Below, in pieces: positions 11,901 to 26,900 of a stretch of 64,000 nt of DNA. Position 1 is the stretch's first letter, and each line of letters opens with the position of its first letter. The stretch spans positions 526,001 through 590,000 of the forward strand of contig JAHQIY010000019.1 in the NCBI GenBank assembly GCA_019054805.1. Reading direction: 5' to 3'. Below the pieces are notes generated by a model. The model did not search any database. It saw only the letters and a program-made list of their open reading frames with translations, and was not told the origin of the DNA. The translations under genes were made by a program, and so were the position numbers. Source of the stretch: Brachionus manjavacas. Lineage: Eukaryota > Rotifera > Eurotatoria > Ploima > Brachionidae.

Positions 11901-14900
11901 TCAGCTTAAAATAATTAAAAAAAAAATATTTATTGTCTCATCTTTAAAAAAGATCAAAAAGAAATTTTTTTGTTTTAAATCAGGTTTTAGTTTACAAATA
12001 TTTTAAAAATATTAAAATTTAAATCAATGGATGTCAAAATGCTCAGCTCACTGTACAAGACTTATGTAAGACCACATTTGGAATATGCTGTACAAGCGTG
12101 GTGTCCTTACAAAAGCAAGGATATCAAGTGTCGTAAATGACCAAACGTGGGTCATTTACTGTAGTTACTCTTTATTATTATTATTATTAAAATATTAAAT
12201 GAGTTGCGATTTTTTCCTATTTCAATTTTAACTTTGACTTATTGCTAATCATTTGTTGATGTCTTCTATATTTTATTATCTTTGACTATCAATGTGTATT
12301 CAATGTGTATTCCATGCTGTACGGACATTCTGTTCAAAAATATACGAAAATAGCCTATTTTTGCTTAATTACTCTGTTTAGGGAATTTCAAAAAGTTGTG
12401 GAAAAAATATAAAATAGCAGAAGATATTTGCTATTTAAAATTTTTTATTTTTTATTTTTATTTTTCAAGGACAGGTATCTTCATCCGATTTTGTTGGGGT
12501 TTGGGTTAAATATGAGTAACTTAAATTTCATAAAAACAATTTTCGAATTTCTCATTTAATTTTGGACCAAGAAAAGTCTTGAATAAAATTGTTTATTAAA
12601 ACGAATTAATTATCAAATAAATGTTTTTTATTTATTTATTTGTTTCCTGTACCGAGCTAAGGCTTTTTCAGATTAAAAAAAAATAATTAAAAATATGTAA
12701 AAAATAAAATAGATTAAAAAAGAAGAAAATTAGAATTAGAAATATTGAAAAAAAAGTAAAATGATAAAATTCCGGTCGTCAGGGTAAAATACCTCCAGCT
12801 TTGGTTAGAAAATAACTCTTTTTGATTTCGCAGCTTTGCAATCAAAAATTCAAGTTTTATTTTTTTAATAAATGAGTATATATGGTCTAATTTTTTGTGT
12901 TTGAATTACAAAATGTTGAAAAAAAATATTTTTTCAGTTTAAATAAAAAAATAATTTTATTGAATGAATTTCATATTTGAAATTAGACCTTATAAATAGA
13001 ACGAGATTAATTTTTTAATGTAAAATTGAAAAAAAATATTTTTTTTGAAAATTTAAAAAATTCATTATGATTTTAATTTAAATTCAATCGGGAATTTTTT
13101 TGATTCTAGACATTTTAAGAAGAAAACTAATTTTGAAAAATTAGTAAAGCCTTCAAACCAATTTTGATATTTCAATTTGTCTAAAGAAAGTCTACTATTA
13201 ATCTGAATTTGTGTTTATTAAAGAAGTTATAAGAATTTTGTATTTTATTTCAAAAAAATAATAATTTTTTTTCAACAGCAGATACATTTTGTAATTCAAA
13301 CACAAAAAATTAAACCATATGTATTTACATTTAGTCAATTTTCTAGTTTCTACTTCCTTACTTTGTTGCAACTGCATTTTTTGCTAGCTTTTGTCTGACT
13401 AGTGTTTCCTTATTCTGTTTCTAACACTTTTTCACTTATAGAGTGACTATGCCATGGAACGCCCTACCCCAAGAGACCGTTCAATCCCTATCCGTCAACC
13501 AATTCAAGACAGAAAGGAGAAACCAACCATGGATGAAGTCCTCAGGCTCGGTAGAATCGTCACGAGGGAATGGTGTCCTAACGAATAACACAGTTTAAAT
13601 TTTTTTTCATTTTTTTAGTGAAGTTTAGTCGAGTCAACTAATTTTCTGATTTTAAAACTAAACTTTTTTTGGATTAAAATAAAAAATCAAATTTATTTTT
13701 TAGTTTAAAAATCAGAAAATTAGTTGACTTGACTAAACTTCACTAAAAAAAAAATTTAAGTCATTGACTTGACTTAAAAAAAAAAAATTTTAAGACTTGT
13801 GACTTAAAAAAAAGTCTGGTGTACATATCACAGTTACCATAGATGGGATCCTACTGTTTCCCATGCGCAAGTCTAGATTGCTAGCTTCGGACTTTGATTT
13901 TAACTTGAGACTTTTAAACAGCTCTGCTTTTTAACTATTTATTAATAAACTTTTGAGCTCAAGCTATTTTACTTGAATAACTGTCCGCTGTGGACAACAC
14001 ACTCTGTGACTGTTAAATCTTTTTACCTTACATTTATGTAAAAGCGAATACTTTATTGAAACATTTGATATTATTTTAAGCTATAATAATATTTTTTAAT
14101 GAAACTTATTCATCTGAGACAAATAAATACATCTATGCGAGAATTTAATTTTTTATTTTATATGTTCTTGTGACATTTCAATATATTCTCTTTTTAAAAA
14201 CTCTCTAAAAAGAAGAGTTTCAGTTTTTCACATATCTTTACCGCTTACTGAAAAAAATTTTGTCTATTGGAATTTTATTGAGATCATGCTTTTTATATTC
14301 ATCTTCTCTTTATAAATTAAAAAAAATATTTACCTAAAGTAGTAATATTAAACATTTGGCTGTCAATGCATCCAGCATTAGTGCACACACCGACCACAAG
14401 TGAATAAACTGTAATAGGCGTTGAACTGATCAAAAACCTTTGGGCTCTGGGATCTTCTATTTTTCTAAAAACACTCTCTATCTGTGACATTTTATCCGAG
14501 CTGTAATCCTTTGAGCACACAATTTCACAATAAAAATCATAGTTCCTCACACTATCAGGACCAAAGACCTTGAGGACAAACCTAGTGACGTATCCCCTAG
14601 TCAAAAATGACCAATTTGTGCAGTAGAAACAAAAATTGGCCATTTCGTCTACTTGTATGTGATAGCCGCTGATGGCTTTGGCTCGCAGGAACCGCTCAAT
14701 GTCCACCAAGCCCTGTGGTATGTCCTCGGGCGTGCGAACCAAAAACCACTCGGATGAGGAGCTACCCTGGTTGTTAAACGCCGTCACTCTGTAGAAATAC
14801 TCAGTGAATCTGCAAAAATCGGCGTCAAAGGCCACACTTTCATTTGTTTCCATGAGCACATCTTTCAGCCTGGACACACTTTCCACAAACACATTCACAT

Positions 14901-17900
14901 TGGGACATCCATCGAATCTGCTGTTCTTGTACGCAATCAAATTGTTCAGGTCGAAAAAGTCGACCAAGTAGCCATTGATTTTGACTTGTTTGATGCAGCC
15001 AGTGAAGTAGACATGTTCGTCCAGGAATTCAATGAAGGCGAAAAAATTCGAAAAGTACTCTCTGGTCACCGGGTTGATAAAAGACCTGGCCAAAAGTGCA
15101 TAGATGTCCGTGAGCATTCCAAAGTCAAAGCCAGCTGTAAAAAACTGAGTGTTAAAGTAAAATGTGAACAGCAGAGTGGCATTTAGGATTTTCGGGTCGA
15201 AATTCTTGGGCAAGCTTTCCTGGGTGAAAAAATTTTTGCTCACAATTCGGGTTTGGTTGAGTTGAAGGAGAAGAGATCGATTCTTGAAATTGAGCTCCAG
15301 GTTAAGAGAGGACCAGTAGCCGTTGGCCAGAGAGTTGATGCCATAGGACTCGTTGAACAGAAGATCGAAATAGTTCAAAAAAGCATTTGAGTTGGTGAGA
15401 TCGTAGCGAATGCGCGTTTTGAAGCAGATTTCAATTTTGTTGGTGTCCAGCAGTCTGACCAGGATGTATTGTTCGTTTTCGATGTCAAAATTTAGGAAGA
15501 GAATGCCAGTGGGCCACTCGGTCCGGTAGTACAGATTCAGAGTGAATTTTTCATTTGAGTCTTTCTCTACAGGCACCGAGGCGCCGATGTTGGAGAAAAT
15601 GTAGCCGAAGCCGAGCACGTGCACTGGCATGGCCTCGGTGTCCAAGTTCAATGGACATCCGTAGATTGTGTTCGAGTTGTATGGCTCTCCGGGAGATATT
15701 GCTGCTTCCGAAAAATTTAATTCTATCTCTCGACTCACTGGAATTGTCCAGTTTGAACCAAATTTGATCGTGTCAAAGTCGATAATAGTGGTCAAATTTT
15801 TTAAGCAGCCTTCAAATAGACAAATTGATGATTTAGTTTGTAAAAATATAATTTTTTGATTTTTAAAATTTTTTTAATAATTTTTTTAATTTTTCCTAAG
15901 GGTCTCACTATTCCGCACAAATGAGGGGAAATTTTCAAGTGCAAAATTTGGGGTGAGGATTGATGAAACAAATAAAATGAGAATCGAGCATAAATTTATT
16001 TTCATTTTTTTTTAAACTGGGACCAAACACATTTACAGTATGTTGCAGTTTAAAATTTAGAAATTAATTATTTATCTGAAATTGTATGTTTATTGAATTT
16101 GACGAAAATTAGAGTGCAAAAAAAAAAAAAAAAAAACAAAATTTAGTAGAATTTTCAGAGTTGGTCAAAAGTCGACTTTGACTTGAGACCACTCTAGTCA
16201 TCCTAATTATTTTGAGGCTATAACATTAGACCTCATCGTTCTATATTAACACCAAATTACAGAAAAATTAACAATGATAAAATGTGATTTAAAAACATTG
16301 AAATTCGAGATCTAAATTTTATTTAAAACAAAAATTTTTGAAAAAGAATTTTAGTTTTACTCCAAGTCCACACTTGACTTTGACTTCAAGACTTTGACTT
16401 TTCAAGAACTACGCATCGTACAATTAAACCAAGATAATTGGAAGCTTAGCACATGTACATGTCCATCATGGTTCAAACATTACATGTGCAAGCACATCAT
16501 CGGGATTGCTAATCGTGAACGTCTATTTGACGAGTTTCCTAAAGAATCTTGGTGTCTAACTTTGGGTCAAGTCGCAAGTGCTGGGAGACCCAAAAAAATG
16601 GCTAAAGCATTGGCAAAGTAAGTTTAACCTTTTACATTTAAATTAAAAATAAGAACGTCAAATATTTTTACTTTTTTTATGAATATTTTTCTCTTTTTTT
16701 TGGTGAATATTTGATTTTTTTTTGACGAAAATTTGACTGTTTTTAAAAATTTGATACTTTCTAATTTGACATTTCTTTAATAAATTTGACAAAAAAACAT
16801 AATATTTGACGTTCTTATTTTTAATTTGACATATTTAAATTTTACAAATGATCGAATAAAATTTGATAAAATAATTTTTTAAAATTTTACTATAATAATA
16901 TACCCTTTTTTTATCTCCACAATTTGGTATATCAAACTCGGCATAAAAATAAATTGGCTTTTAAATATTTACAGTAGTGATTTGATACTTGTGTTTTTAC
17001 GTAATTTTGCCAAAAAATTGACCAATTTTTGAAAAATAATTTATCAAATTTTTTTTTTTTACGTAAATTTACGTAAAAACCTTTTTCTGAAGTGGTAAAA
17101 AATGGTAAAGAAAAGTAAAAATTTTTTATTTGATAAAAGTTAAATTAGAAAAATTAATGATTTGACCCATCTCCGTTTTTTCGATCACTATAGGTAATAC
17201 CTTTATCAAAAAATTAGCCTTTATGAAATTATTTTATCAATTAGGTTACTTTTTTTACCTTTTTAAGGTGCTTGATGTAACTCATGCATTTCTCACATCT
17301 AAGATATTATTATTATTATTATTATTATTTATTCAATAAACACCGCAAGGGTGATGTAAAGAAAATATAGAAAGTAGAATAAAATAAAGTAAAGTTAAGT
17401 TTTGTCTTTCTAGATAAAATAAAAAAAAGAAACACATTAATTTAAATGAATTATGATTTAAATGTTAGTCACATGATTTAGATGAATTAAAAAAAAATAC
17501 TAAAAATAAATTTTCAAATTTTGTTTTTCGATAGTATTTTTTTTTTTTTTTTTTGGTTTTCTAAAGTTTTGAAAAAAAAGAAAATTCAAACAAAAACAAA
17601 AGTAGTAACAAAGATATTATTAAATTTGAAAATTGCTTTAATTAAATCTTTTTCATCTTTTGGATCTTGAAGGAGTAGATGTATTAAGAATACGTTGACT
17701 TGGCTATGTACTTAGAATAAAAGAAACACCGATACCAAAAAGAGCCCTCATGGACACCTCTGGGGCAACGCAAGTTAGAGTGATCAGCAGTAGCATGGAG
17801 GTCAACAATCACGAGAGAACTCACCAAAACGGGAATTACATGGGGAGAAGCAAGAGTAAAGACAAAATACTATTTTAAATGAAAATCAAAAGTAATGACC

Positions 17901-20900
17901 CTATGATTCACAAGGAATGAATTAGGAGAAAAACAGAGAATAAATGAATTATAATCCGAGATATTTAGAAAGTGTTCCAATTTTAATCATATAACTTACC
18001 TTAATAAAATAAGTCAATTAGTTAATATGACCAAAATGGATCTCAAAAAAAACTTGCCTCATTTAATTTATTTTCAAAAAAGGATATGAGCACTTCCCCA
18101 ATTATCTTGTGGGATAGAATGAGAAAAATTATTAAAACTGTTTGCTATAATTACTTTTACAATTTTTTTAAAAATATAAATAAATGGAGAGAATTAGTTT
18201 TAAATTTTAAATTTCTTCTTTAAATGCTCCAGTCTTAGTCACTCTACCAAAATCACTTACCCAAAAATCTATAGGGCTGAATTTTTTTAGATTGCTGATC
18301 AAAAAAAACACTTTCATCCCGACTCAAAAAGTCGTCCGGCAGTCCACCAACATAAATGCCAATAACATCACTAATAACCTGTTTAGTGCACCTAGTCGAG
18401 TTGACCTGAACAAATTTTTCATTTGATCTCATAAACGCATAGCTATTCAATCGGAACACCTGAGCTGCATTCCACTTTGCATTATTGGTGTCACCTTGCA
18501 GATAAATGGAGCACGCGTCCACCTGGGACTGCGTGTCTGACAAAAACAAATTTCTGTCCAAATCGACTTGCACAGCACTAAATTCACTCTGAGAGTAGCC
18601 AGAGCTGGCCAAATAGATCAAGCCGTCATGTCGAGTCTTAAACTGGTATTTGAGACCAAAAAACGGGTATCCCTGAGGATAGTACTTGAGGCTGTCGAAC
18701 CTGAAATAGTTGAAGCCGTGCAGGCGGTAGCCTTGCTCGAGCAGTGGAGCCGGATCGGCAAATGATATCTTGGCCCGCTCCAGTCTGTACTTTATGCCAG
18801 TAAAGTTGGTCGAATTATACGGCCTGTACTGGGACCAATCAAACCTTAGGGCTGAATCAACCACTTGATATGTCAAGTCACCCAGAGTCCATTTGTTTGG
18901 CGGAGGGTCCACTGTTTTGATGGAAAAAGTCTCTGTTCTCAAGCAGCCGGCCTTGTTGCACAACTGCACATAAAATTTATAAATCTGTGAAGAATTCAGT
19001 TTTGTCAAATTGAGCGAGTTCTCAAGTCCACTGTAGACCAGACTTGGCTGGTCATTGTCCACAAGATAAGCGGAAAAATTGCTAATGCCACCTCCTAAAC
19101 AATTGATCCAGTAGTTGTCCAGCAGTGTTTGTTCATAGCTAGGCAGCCATTTGATGAACACACTGTCGTACTTGAGCGAAACGGCGCTCTGTATTAGCGG
19201 TGGACAAATGGGCACATTTTCCAAAGTGGTCAAGACTAGCTCGGCGCTGGGTCGTGACCGGCCTATCACTGTAGAACTAGTGGCCACAATTGCATAGGTT
19301 GAACGCGGCCGAAGGTTTTTGATGATGCAAATTTTGAGCTTATTGTCCGACATGGAGTCATTGGGATCAAAGAATTCTTCAATGACACAGGCCAGAGAAA
19401 ATTCTCGGTCTGTTGAGTTGTAGGACTTTTTGTAGATTTCGTACATGACTATGATGCCGTTTGGTTTGAGTGGCCGTGTAACCCCCATGATGATAAAGCT
19501 TGAATTTAGTGAAATAAGCACTGGTTGGGTTTGATTTTGTGGTCTGTCTTGGGAAGTGATAAAACTGGTGTATTTAGAAGCTGAACGAGCTTTTGGCTGA
19601 CCATCAAGGCAATAGAGAATGTCTGGGCTGTTCAAATCACGATTACAAGCTTTCACATTCAAAAAGTAGTGGCTGTAGGCATTCAGGTTGGTAATGGTGG
19701 TCTGAAGCAAGTCTGTGGTGGATTGAATGTGGTCGAGTAGTTGGCTCGAGTTGGTCTGCTCGATCAAGTTGTCCGAGTCGATTGGGTTGCTGGGCAGATT
19801 GGGATCTTTTTTGGAATAGACTTTGATTGAATAGAACGGGTCTAGGCCATTGAGGCGCTCGGGGACAGTCCAAAGCACTTGGACTTGGGATGATCTTATG
19901 TTAAACAGCTGGTAGGTGAAGTTGCAACATGGTTGGCTGGGCAAAGTTATTTTTATGTTTTGCGAGCGACTTGATGTGCTGCCTTGGTCGTTGAAGGACT
20001 CGATGCGGTATGAGTAAACCACAAATGGTAGCAGATTGGTGTCGTCATAGTTTTGATCTTAATTAAAAATTAAGGATAAAATTTTTATTCGAATATTTAA
20101 AATTAAATGTAAAAAATTTTTTTAAAAATAAAATTTAAAAAATTGATTTTTTGGTTGTTGGTTTCAGCATGTTGGACATGCTGCCACATATTCTAATTTA
20201 TCCAAGACCAGAGTTGTTCTAGGTCATAAAGTCAAGTCACTTTAAAAGAGTTTTATAAAAAATTGAAAAATCCTAAAAGTTTGAGATCATCATAAATTCA
20301 AAATAAAACTTAATCTTTTCGAAAAATTACAGTTTAAAGGTTTTCTATCAAATCAGAGCCAAATTTTTTTTTATTTTCTTAAAGTTAATCATTAAATCGT
20401 TTTATTCAGGAAATTAAAAAAAAATTGAGAATAATATTTTTGGATCTAATTATTAAAGTATATAAATAAAATTTTGGCAAAATGTAACTGTAAACTTTAT
20501 TTTTAAAATAAGTAATCATGTAAAACTTCCATGGATTTATTAAAATCAAAGTTATTCTGTTACTTTAGATGTTAAATAAATATGCTTTTTCAATAAATAT
20601 CTAAAATATAATATTTTTTATAATATTTTTGCTGATAAACCGGTAGATTTTTGGTACCACTATGATGAAAAATATTAAAAGCTAGATGAAATTGAAGTTC
20701 TTTCTCATCCAGCATTTGGTTTAGAGCCTTCTCTTGCTAAATAATGACTAATTTCTAAAGGTAAAAATATTCTGCTAACCAAGAATAAGTTAAAGCTAAA
20801 TACTGCGAGAATTTTAGCTCTAAAAAGATGAACGATGCAAGAGATAAAGCGGATTGACTAAAGACTAAATTTTGAAGATTTTTTATTTTCAGCTTAATTG

Positions 20901-23900
20901 TCCTAATAAAATGTTTTCTTTTTTTTTATCATTTGCAATTAACCAATGTATATATTTTTTAGACGAATCTAGATTTACACTTTTTTAAATTTGGAAGATT
21001 TGAGCTCAAGTAATGGAAGTCATAAGGAAAATGACCTTCCATGCTCATATCGCTTTGGTTGCGGATTTTAAATAAATAAATAAAAATAAAATAAATTGAA
21101 GGTCATAATAAAATTTGTTCCAAAATAAACTTTCTCTGTTCAATTTAGTTCTAATACCACAAAATTTGAATAGAATACTCTTAAGATGAAACTTTTAATT
21201 TAAAACTTATTTAAAACAAAGTATCCAAATTTTTTAGCTTTGACACTTTTAAATGATAATTAATCAATATCCAAGAAAATTGATTCATAGAAAATTAATA
21301 AAATCGTATAAAAAATATTTTATAATAGTCTTAGAATTTTTTTCATAAAAAAAAAAAAATAAATATTATTTGATCAAATTTAATTAATAAAAATTATTTT
21401 TGATTAGAATAAAATTTAGATCGATTTGTGAGAGCTTGTTTTTATCTGTACCGATCTAAAGCTCTTTCAGGTAATTGCTATCATATTTATAAAAAAATCA
21501 ACACCTGAAAATAATTCATCTAAATTAAAATTTGAATGTTTTGTAGATTATTGTCAGAATTTGGAATCAATTTTTTTTATAAAAAGCATCAAATATCTTT
21601 TATTTGATGAATCTATAATAAATATAAGTAACATAAACTTTAATGAAGTATTTATTCTATTATAATTTATTTTATGAACTAAGTAATCTAGGAGAAAAAA
21701 AAATCTACGAATTTAATGTTAATCCTATTTAATTCATTTAAAATTTATAATAAAGTAAAATAAATGAAAAAATTTAAAATGTCTAATTCAGTAAGCATTA
21801 GAAAAAATAGGGATTTATATTCTTTATTTAGTTATTTTTTGTCACTTAAGAATTAAAAGTGTCAATGAGTAAAAAAATATTGGATTTCTATTTAATTAAG
21901 TGTTGATTAATTTTTTTTAAGTACAATCTTAATAATTTGGGAATTTTATCAAATATATGGGAAAAAAAATAAAAATTTGGGGTATAGATTTTTCCGGATA
22001 GGAAAAACTTTATTTTTTTAATTTGTTTTCACACAATTTAATGAGAAAATTTACATTAATTTTTTCGTATATGACTTTAAGACGCCTAAAAAAACTTTTA
22101 CCATGTTCATTTAGCCCTGATCTGGATGTTTCAGATAGAAATTGGGGTCTTGCCTGTTATGTGATCAGTTGGCCACATATTATGTGACCAGTGACTTTAT
22201 GTCGATTTGGTGACCAGGTATTTTTTCTGACTGGTCACATATTCAATGGTCACCTAATATGTGACAAGGCAATATTATTTATTTGGTAAAAATGTTTATA
22301 AATAATTTTAACCCGGTCACGAAAATTTTGAAATTGGTCACATAAATTGTAATTATAATAAAAATAATTGCATGATGAAAAAATTTTTTTCAACAAACTT
22401 GTCGATTTAGGCTTAATAAAAGAAATTGATTTTTTGGAAAATGGCACCGATTCAGATCATGAAGAAAATTGTGAATCAGGTTGAAGAAGTTAGTGCAGCC
22501 ATTTGCAAGCTTAGTTTAAATCCAACAAAAAAAAATTAGAAAAGTTTTCAAAAATTGCATCAGAAGCTCCGATCGCTTCTCAAGCAACACAGTCTGCTGT
22601 AAAAAAAGTTCTTAGCAAATATAAAAACCCAATAGCTTACCCGGAGTGCGGGAAATAAATGAAAAATGAGCGTGATGTTAAGCAACACATCACAAAAATG
22701 AATAAATAATTTTTTTTATTGAATTTTTATAATTTTAAGTTAGAATATAAATTGGTCACGTAAATAAAAAAACTGGTCATATAAATTTAATAACCGGTCA
22801 CTTAAATAATAAAATTTTTTAAAAAAATTCTTTATTTTAATAATAATATTGCCTGGTCACATAACAGGCAAGACCAAAAAAGTGTACTCGAAACATGTCT
22901 TATTTGAATAACATTTTTTAGTTTTGTAATAATACTAGGAAGTTGTTGTTTACAGGGTTTGTAGAATATAAAGTTTGCTATAAGAGGTTTCAAAATTAAC
23001 TTAAAATTTTTCCCAATTTTTAGACATAACCCGTAATTTTTAATCAACAATTAAATTTGTTAATCTTACTTGAAGTATTGGTCACCAAAGTTTCATTTCT
23101 GTACACCAAATAAAATCGAATTATACCATTTGGATAATCTGGTTTAGCCCAGCTGACACTGACAGTATTCGAATTTTTAACAGACAAAAATGGTGGACTT
23201 TGCTTGCTAGGCACTTCAAAAAAAAAAAATTAAATAAAAATTCCAATAAAGCTTACAAAAAAATTTTTTTAATACATCTTGAACATCCAAAAGGATTATC
23301 CACATCTAAATTACTGGTGCCAGGTATGCAAACATTACATTTGAGTCCAGTGACAAACTCCTTACAATTGCACTGACCGGTAAATTGATCACAATCTTGG
23401 TCATAGCTTCCGGCAATGTTGCATTCGCACCGCGAACAACTTCCAGTAGTTTTAGAAAAATTAAAGAATCCCTCGGTACACTGATCACATCTGGTTCCTC
23501 CGATGCCATTGGCGATCTTGCAAACACACTCACCAGTCAAACTATCACAATTGGAGCCCGGTATACTTCCAGCCGGATCGCAAGCACACTCAAAACAATC
23601 GATGTCATTTAAATTTAGGAAAAAAAACCCATTAGCACAAGTCTCACATCTGACACCAATGCGGTTGATGTTGCAAGCGCACTGGCTTGTCCTGGCATCA
23701 CATATATAGTTGCCATCTATTAAAGTGCTTTTGTTAGTGCCTATAGGATCACACACACATTTGGTGCAGTTGCTGCTAAACTCATTGAGGCCGTAATAGC
23801 CAGGCTTGCACCTGTCACACTCAAAGCCTTCACTTAACTCATTGCATATGCACTTGCCAGTCGCTTCTTCACATATGTTGTCCTCGTCAAGAATTCCGCT

Positions 23901-26900
23901 CAGATTGCACTCGCACTTGACACACTCTGGTCCAGACCGCCAGTATCCATTCATGCACCTATCACAATTTTGTCCTCCATAGCCAGTCTTGCAAAGACAT
24001 CGGCCTGAAACAGCCTCGCACACATTTCCGCTCAATGAGCCTGCTTGGTCACATTGGCACTTGTTAGCGCATCCATTTATGGTCAAGTTGTAGAAACCCG
24101 GATCGCACTGGTTGCATCTCAGGCCTCGCACTCGGCTTTTACAATTACACTGCCCTGTTATTTGGTCACATGCTGCTGATAGTGAGCCTAGCGGATCACA
24201 GTTACACTGCTTGTTACAGCCATTTTTAAGATCGTACATTGATTCAATGCAGCGATCACATCTATATCCAGACACAAAGGCAGACTCGCACAGGCACTGG
24301 CCGGTTTTTTGGTCACACAACGTCAAGTTAGTTCCAGAGACTAACTGTGTGGCACCATAATTACACTCACATGGTTCACAGCCATCTATTCTATCGATTG
24401 TTAAGTTAAAGAAGCCAGGTTTGCATTGGTCACATTGTGTGCCCATGACGTTTTGTTTGCAGATGCAGTTGCCACTAATTTGGTTACAATAGCTAAGGCT
24501 AACAGGTCCGATTTGAGTGATTACACCTCTAAGATCACATTTACATTGTTCACATTTTTTACTGTTGGTGTTGAAGAAGAAATTAGGAATGCATCTTTCA
24601 CAGCTAGAACCAGTCGAGTTCTGGGCACAATTTTGGCAAACGCCTTTCCTCAATGATGCACTGTATACACACGAATTTGATCGATTGTTACAATTGCATT
24701 CCGAGCAGCTGGCAAACGGGTTCGAGTAGCGTGTTTCATATGGTCTATTGTTGAATAGAGACAAACATTTTTCACACTTAAATTTTATTTTTTTTTTAAA
24801 TGGAAATAATTTTATTTTTTCAATTGAACTTTTAATATTAATAACATTTTAATAATTATTAAATAAACTTAATTGAATTACTGTAATACTGCTATTCATA
24901 ATTTGATAGCATTGTTATTAATCTATTATCAGATTTTTTTTATTTGCTATCAAAATTATTTATTTTAGGAGTTTTTGATGTTTTTTGATAACTTTTGAAA
25001 AGTGCTCTTTTTTCCTTATTGGCATTATATGTTATTAAAATTTTTTGAATTATTATATAATTATATAAAGGGAATAAAATGCTTGATTTTGTTTGATATT
25101 TGCTTTCTTAAAGGGAATACCTGGGACAAACAGGGTTTCACCCCTTTATTCCAAAAATTCACCCAGTTTACCCGAAAAAAAACCCATTTGACAGAATAAC
25201 CCCTTATCTCTGTGAATTTAGCCCATATTTATAACAGTTTTTTTTGAAAAATTATTTTTTGCAAAATTTTTCCATTGAATTTTTTAATTAACAATTATTT
25301 GAAATGTTCTTTTATTTTTATATGATATTAGGGTACTAGTTAAACACTGATCCCCACTTATTTTACAAAGAAAAAATATTTTAGTTCAGAATTTTCTGTA
25401 ACTTTTAAAAATTAAATTATTTTTTCCAAGAATTTTTTTCTACCCATATTCTTCATCTTGGAGACAATTTCACGGGCTTTCCAAAAATGTGTCTAGTTTT
25501 TTTCCAGAAAGAAAAAATTTTAAAGATTTTAAAGATATTGTAAAAAAATTAAATAATTTAATTTTGATTGTAATATTTGAATATTTTGTTTCATTAAAAA
25601 ATTAGATATGATTTTTTAAATAATTAAATAATATAAAAAATAATAAACTCAAAAGAGGCCAAATTTCTATATATTGCTATCTTTTTGTCATTTACGTAAA
25701 ATGTTTTTCAAGAATTAGCTATTCTTCCTGGACAAAAACTAGACACATTTTTGCAAAGCTCGAGACCATGTAGGAAAAACGATACTTTTATCCAAGTAGG
25801 AAAAAAGACAAAAGCTTGTATTGTACAGTGCCGGAAATTAACTTGTCACATCATATCATCTGATATCATTTAATAACATTTTTTCAAACTTTAGTCATAT
25901 CAGCTAATATCAGCTATTATCATTTGATATCAGACAATATCAGGTGAATTAAATTTTAATTTCTAAATGTAAAAATCTGCAAAAAATTATTTTTTTCCTG
26001 ATATTAGCTGATATCAGATCATTTCATCTGATATTAAATGAAATCATATGAAATGATATGACAAGTTGGTTCCAGGGATTGTAAGACAACTATTTTTTTT
26101 ATTTTTTTTTTATCAATATAAAATCAGAAATTAAGGCATTAATCAAAATTATTGAATAGCATGAGAATTTTAACATTTTTTTTTTTAAATCATTGAGTAA
26201 AATCGCAAAAATTGCTAAAATATCTCTTTCAAAATCTTCTAATTTTACATTTTTTTAAATTTCCTGGAAAAAGTTATTGAAGGAAATTCGCAGTTTATGA
26301 TCAAATTTAAAAGATTATTCTGAAAAATTATCAGTAAAAGAGAAAGTAATTTATTTTTTTGATTTTTTTTAAAGTCAAAATTAGCCTAAAAAAATTTGTT
26401 AAGAAAAAATTGGAAATAATTTTACCGAAATAAAAATTAACAATCATCACTAAAAAAATGTAAATCTATGTACTTAAGCGTAATCATGTGTAAAATTCGT
26501 GTAAAATCAAAATACAGAATTAGAATAAAAAAAAAATAATGATGTATAAATTAAAAAAGAAACATAACAGGCTTTTAAAGTTGATGTTCAGGTAAAAATA
26601 AAAAAAATTTTCAATTACCATATTGCCATCGGTATAACTAGCCTCATCACATTTGCATCTAAATGGAATTTTACTCATGTCACAGTTAGCTGAATAGCCA
26701 TTGCAATCACATCTAATGAACAAAAAAATTAAAATTTTTATTTTAAAATAATTTTTTTTCCAACCTTCCTCTCACTCTCAACTCATTTATTGCATAGTAC
26801 AACTTACGGATGTCATTTTTGACACCTGGATAGTAACCGGACAAAATTAACTTAATCTTAGAAGCCTTAATTTTGTCAATTTGGTTACTATCTGAAAAAA

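Larger units (their letters stand above)
15810..18260. other. USH2A intron 5, repeat-rich
   Basis: Besides the separately listed fragments, it holds a 27-bp inverted repeat (about 16640-16667 against 16801-16829, core AAATAAGAACGTCAAATATT) directly downstream of a SWIM fragment. It also holds an ATT microsatellite at 17309-17331 next to an ACACCGCAAGGGTGATGTAA segment that may be another retroposon tail. No additional exon is visible. Confidence 0.55.

Noticed and set aside
22832..23050. 72-codon minus-strand ORF adjoining usherin exon 4
   Set aside because: It begins past the exon 4 donor and overlaps the end of a transposon, so it is intronic.
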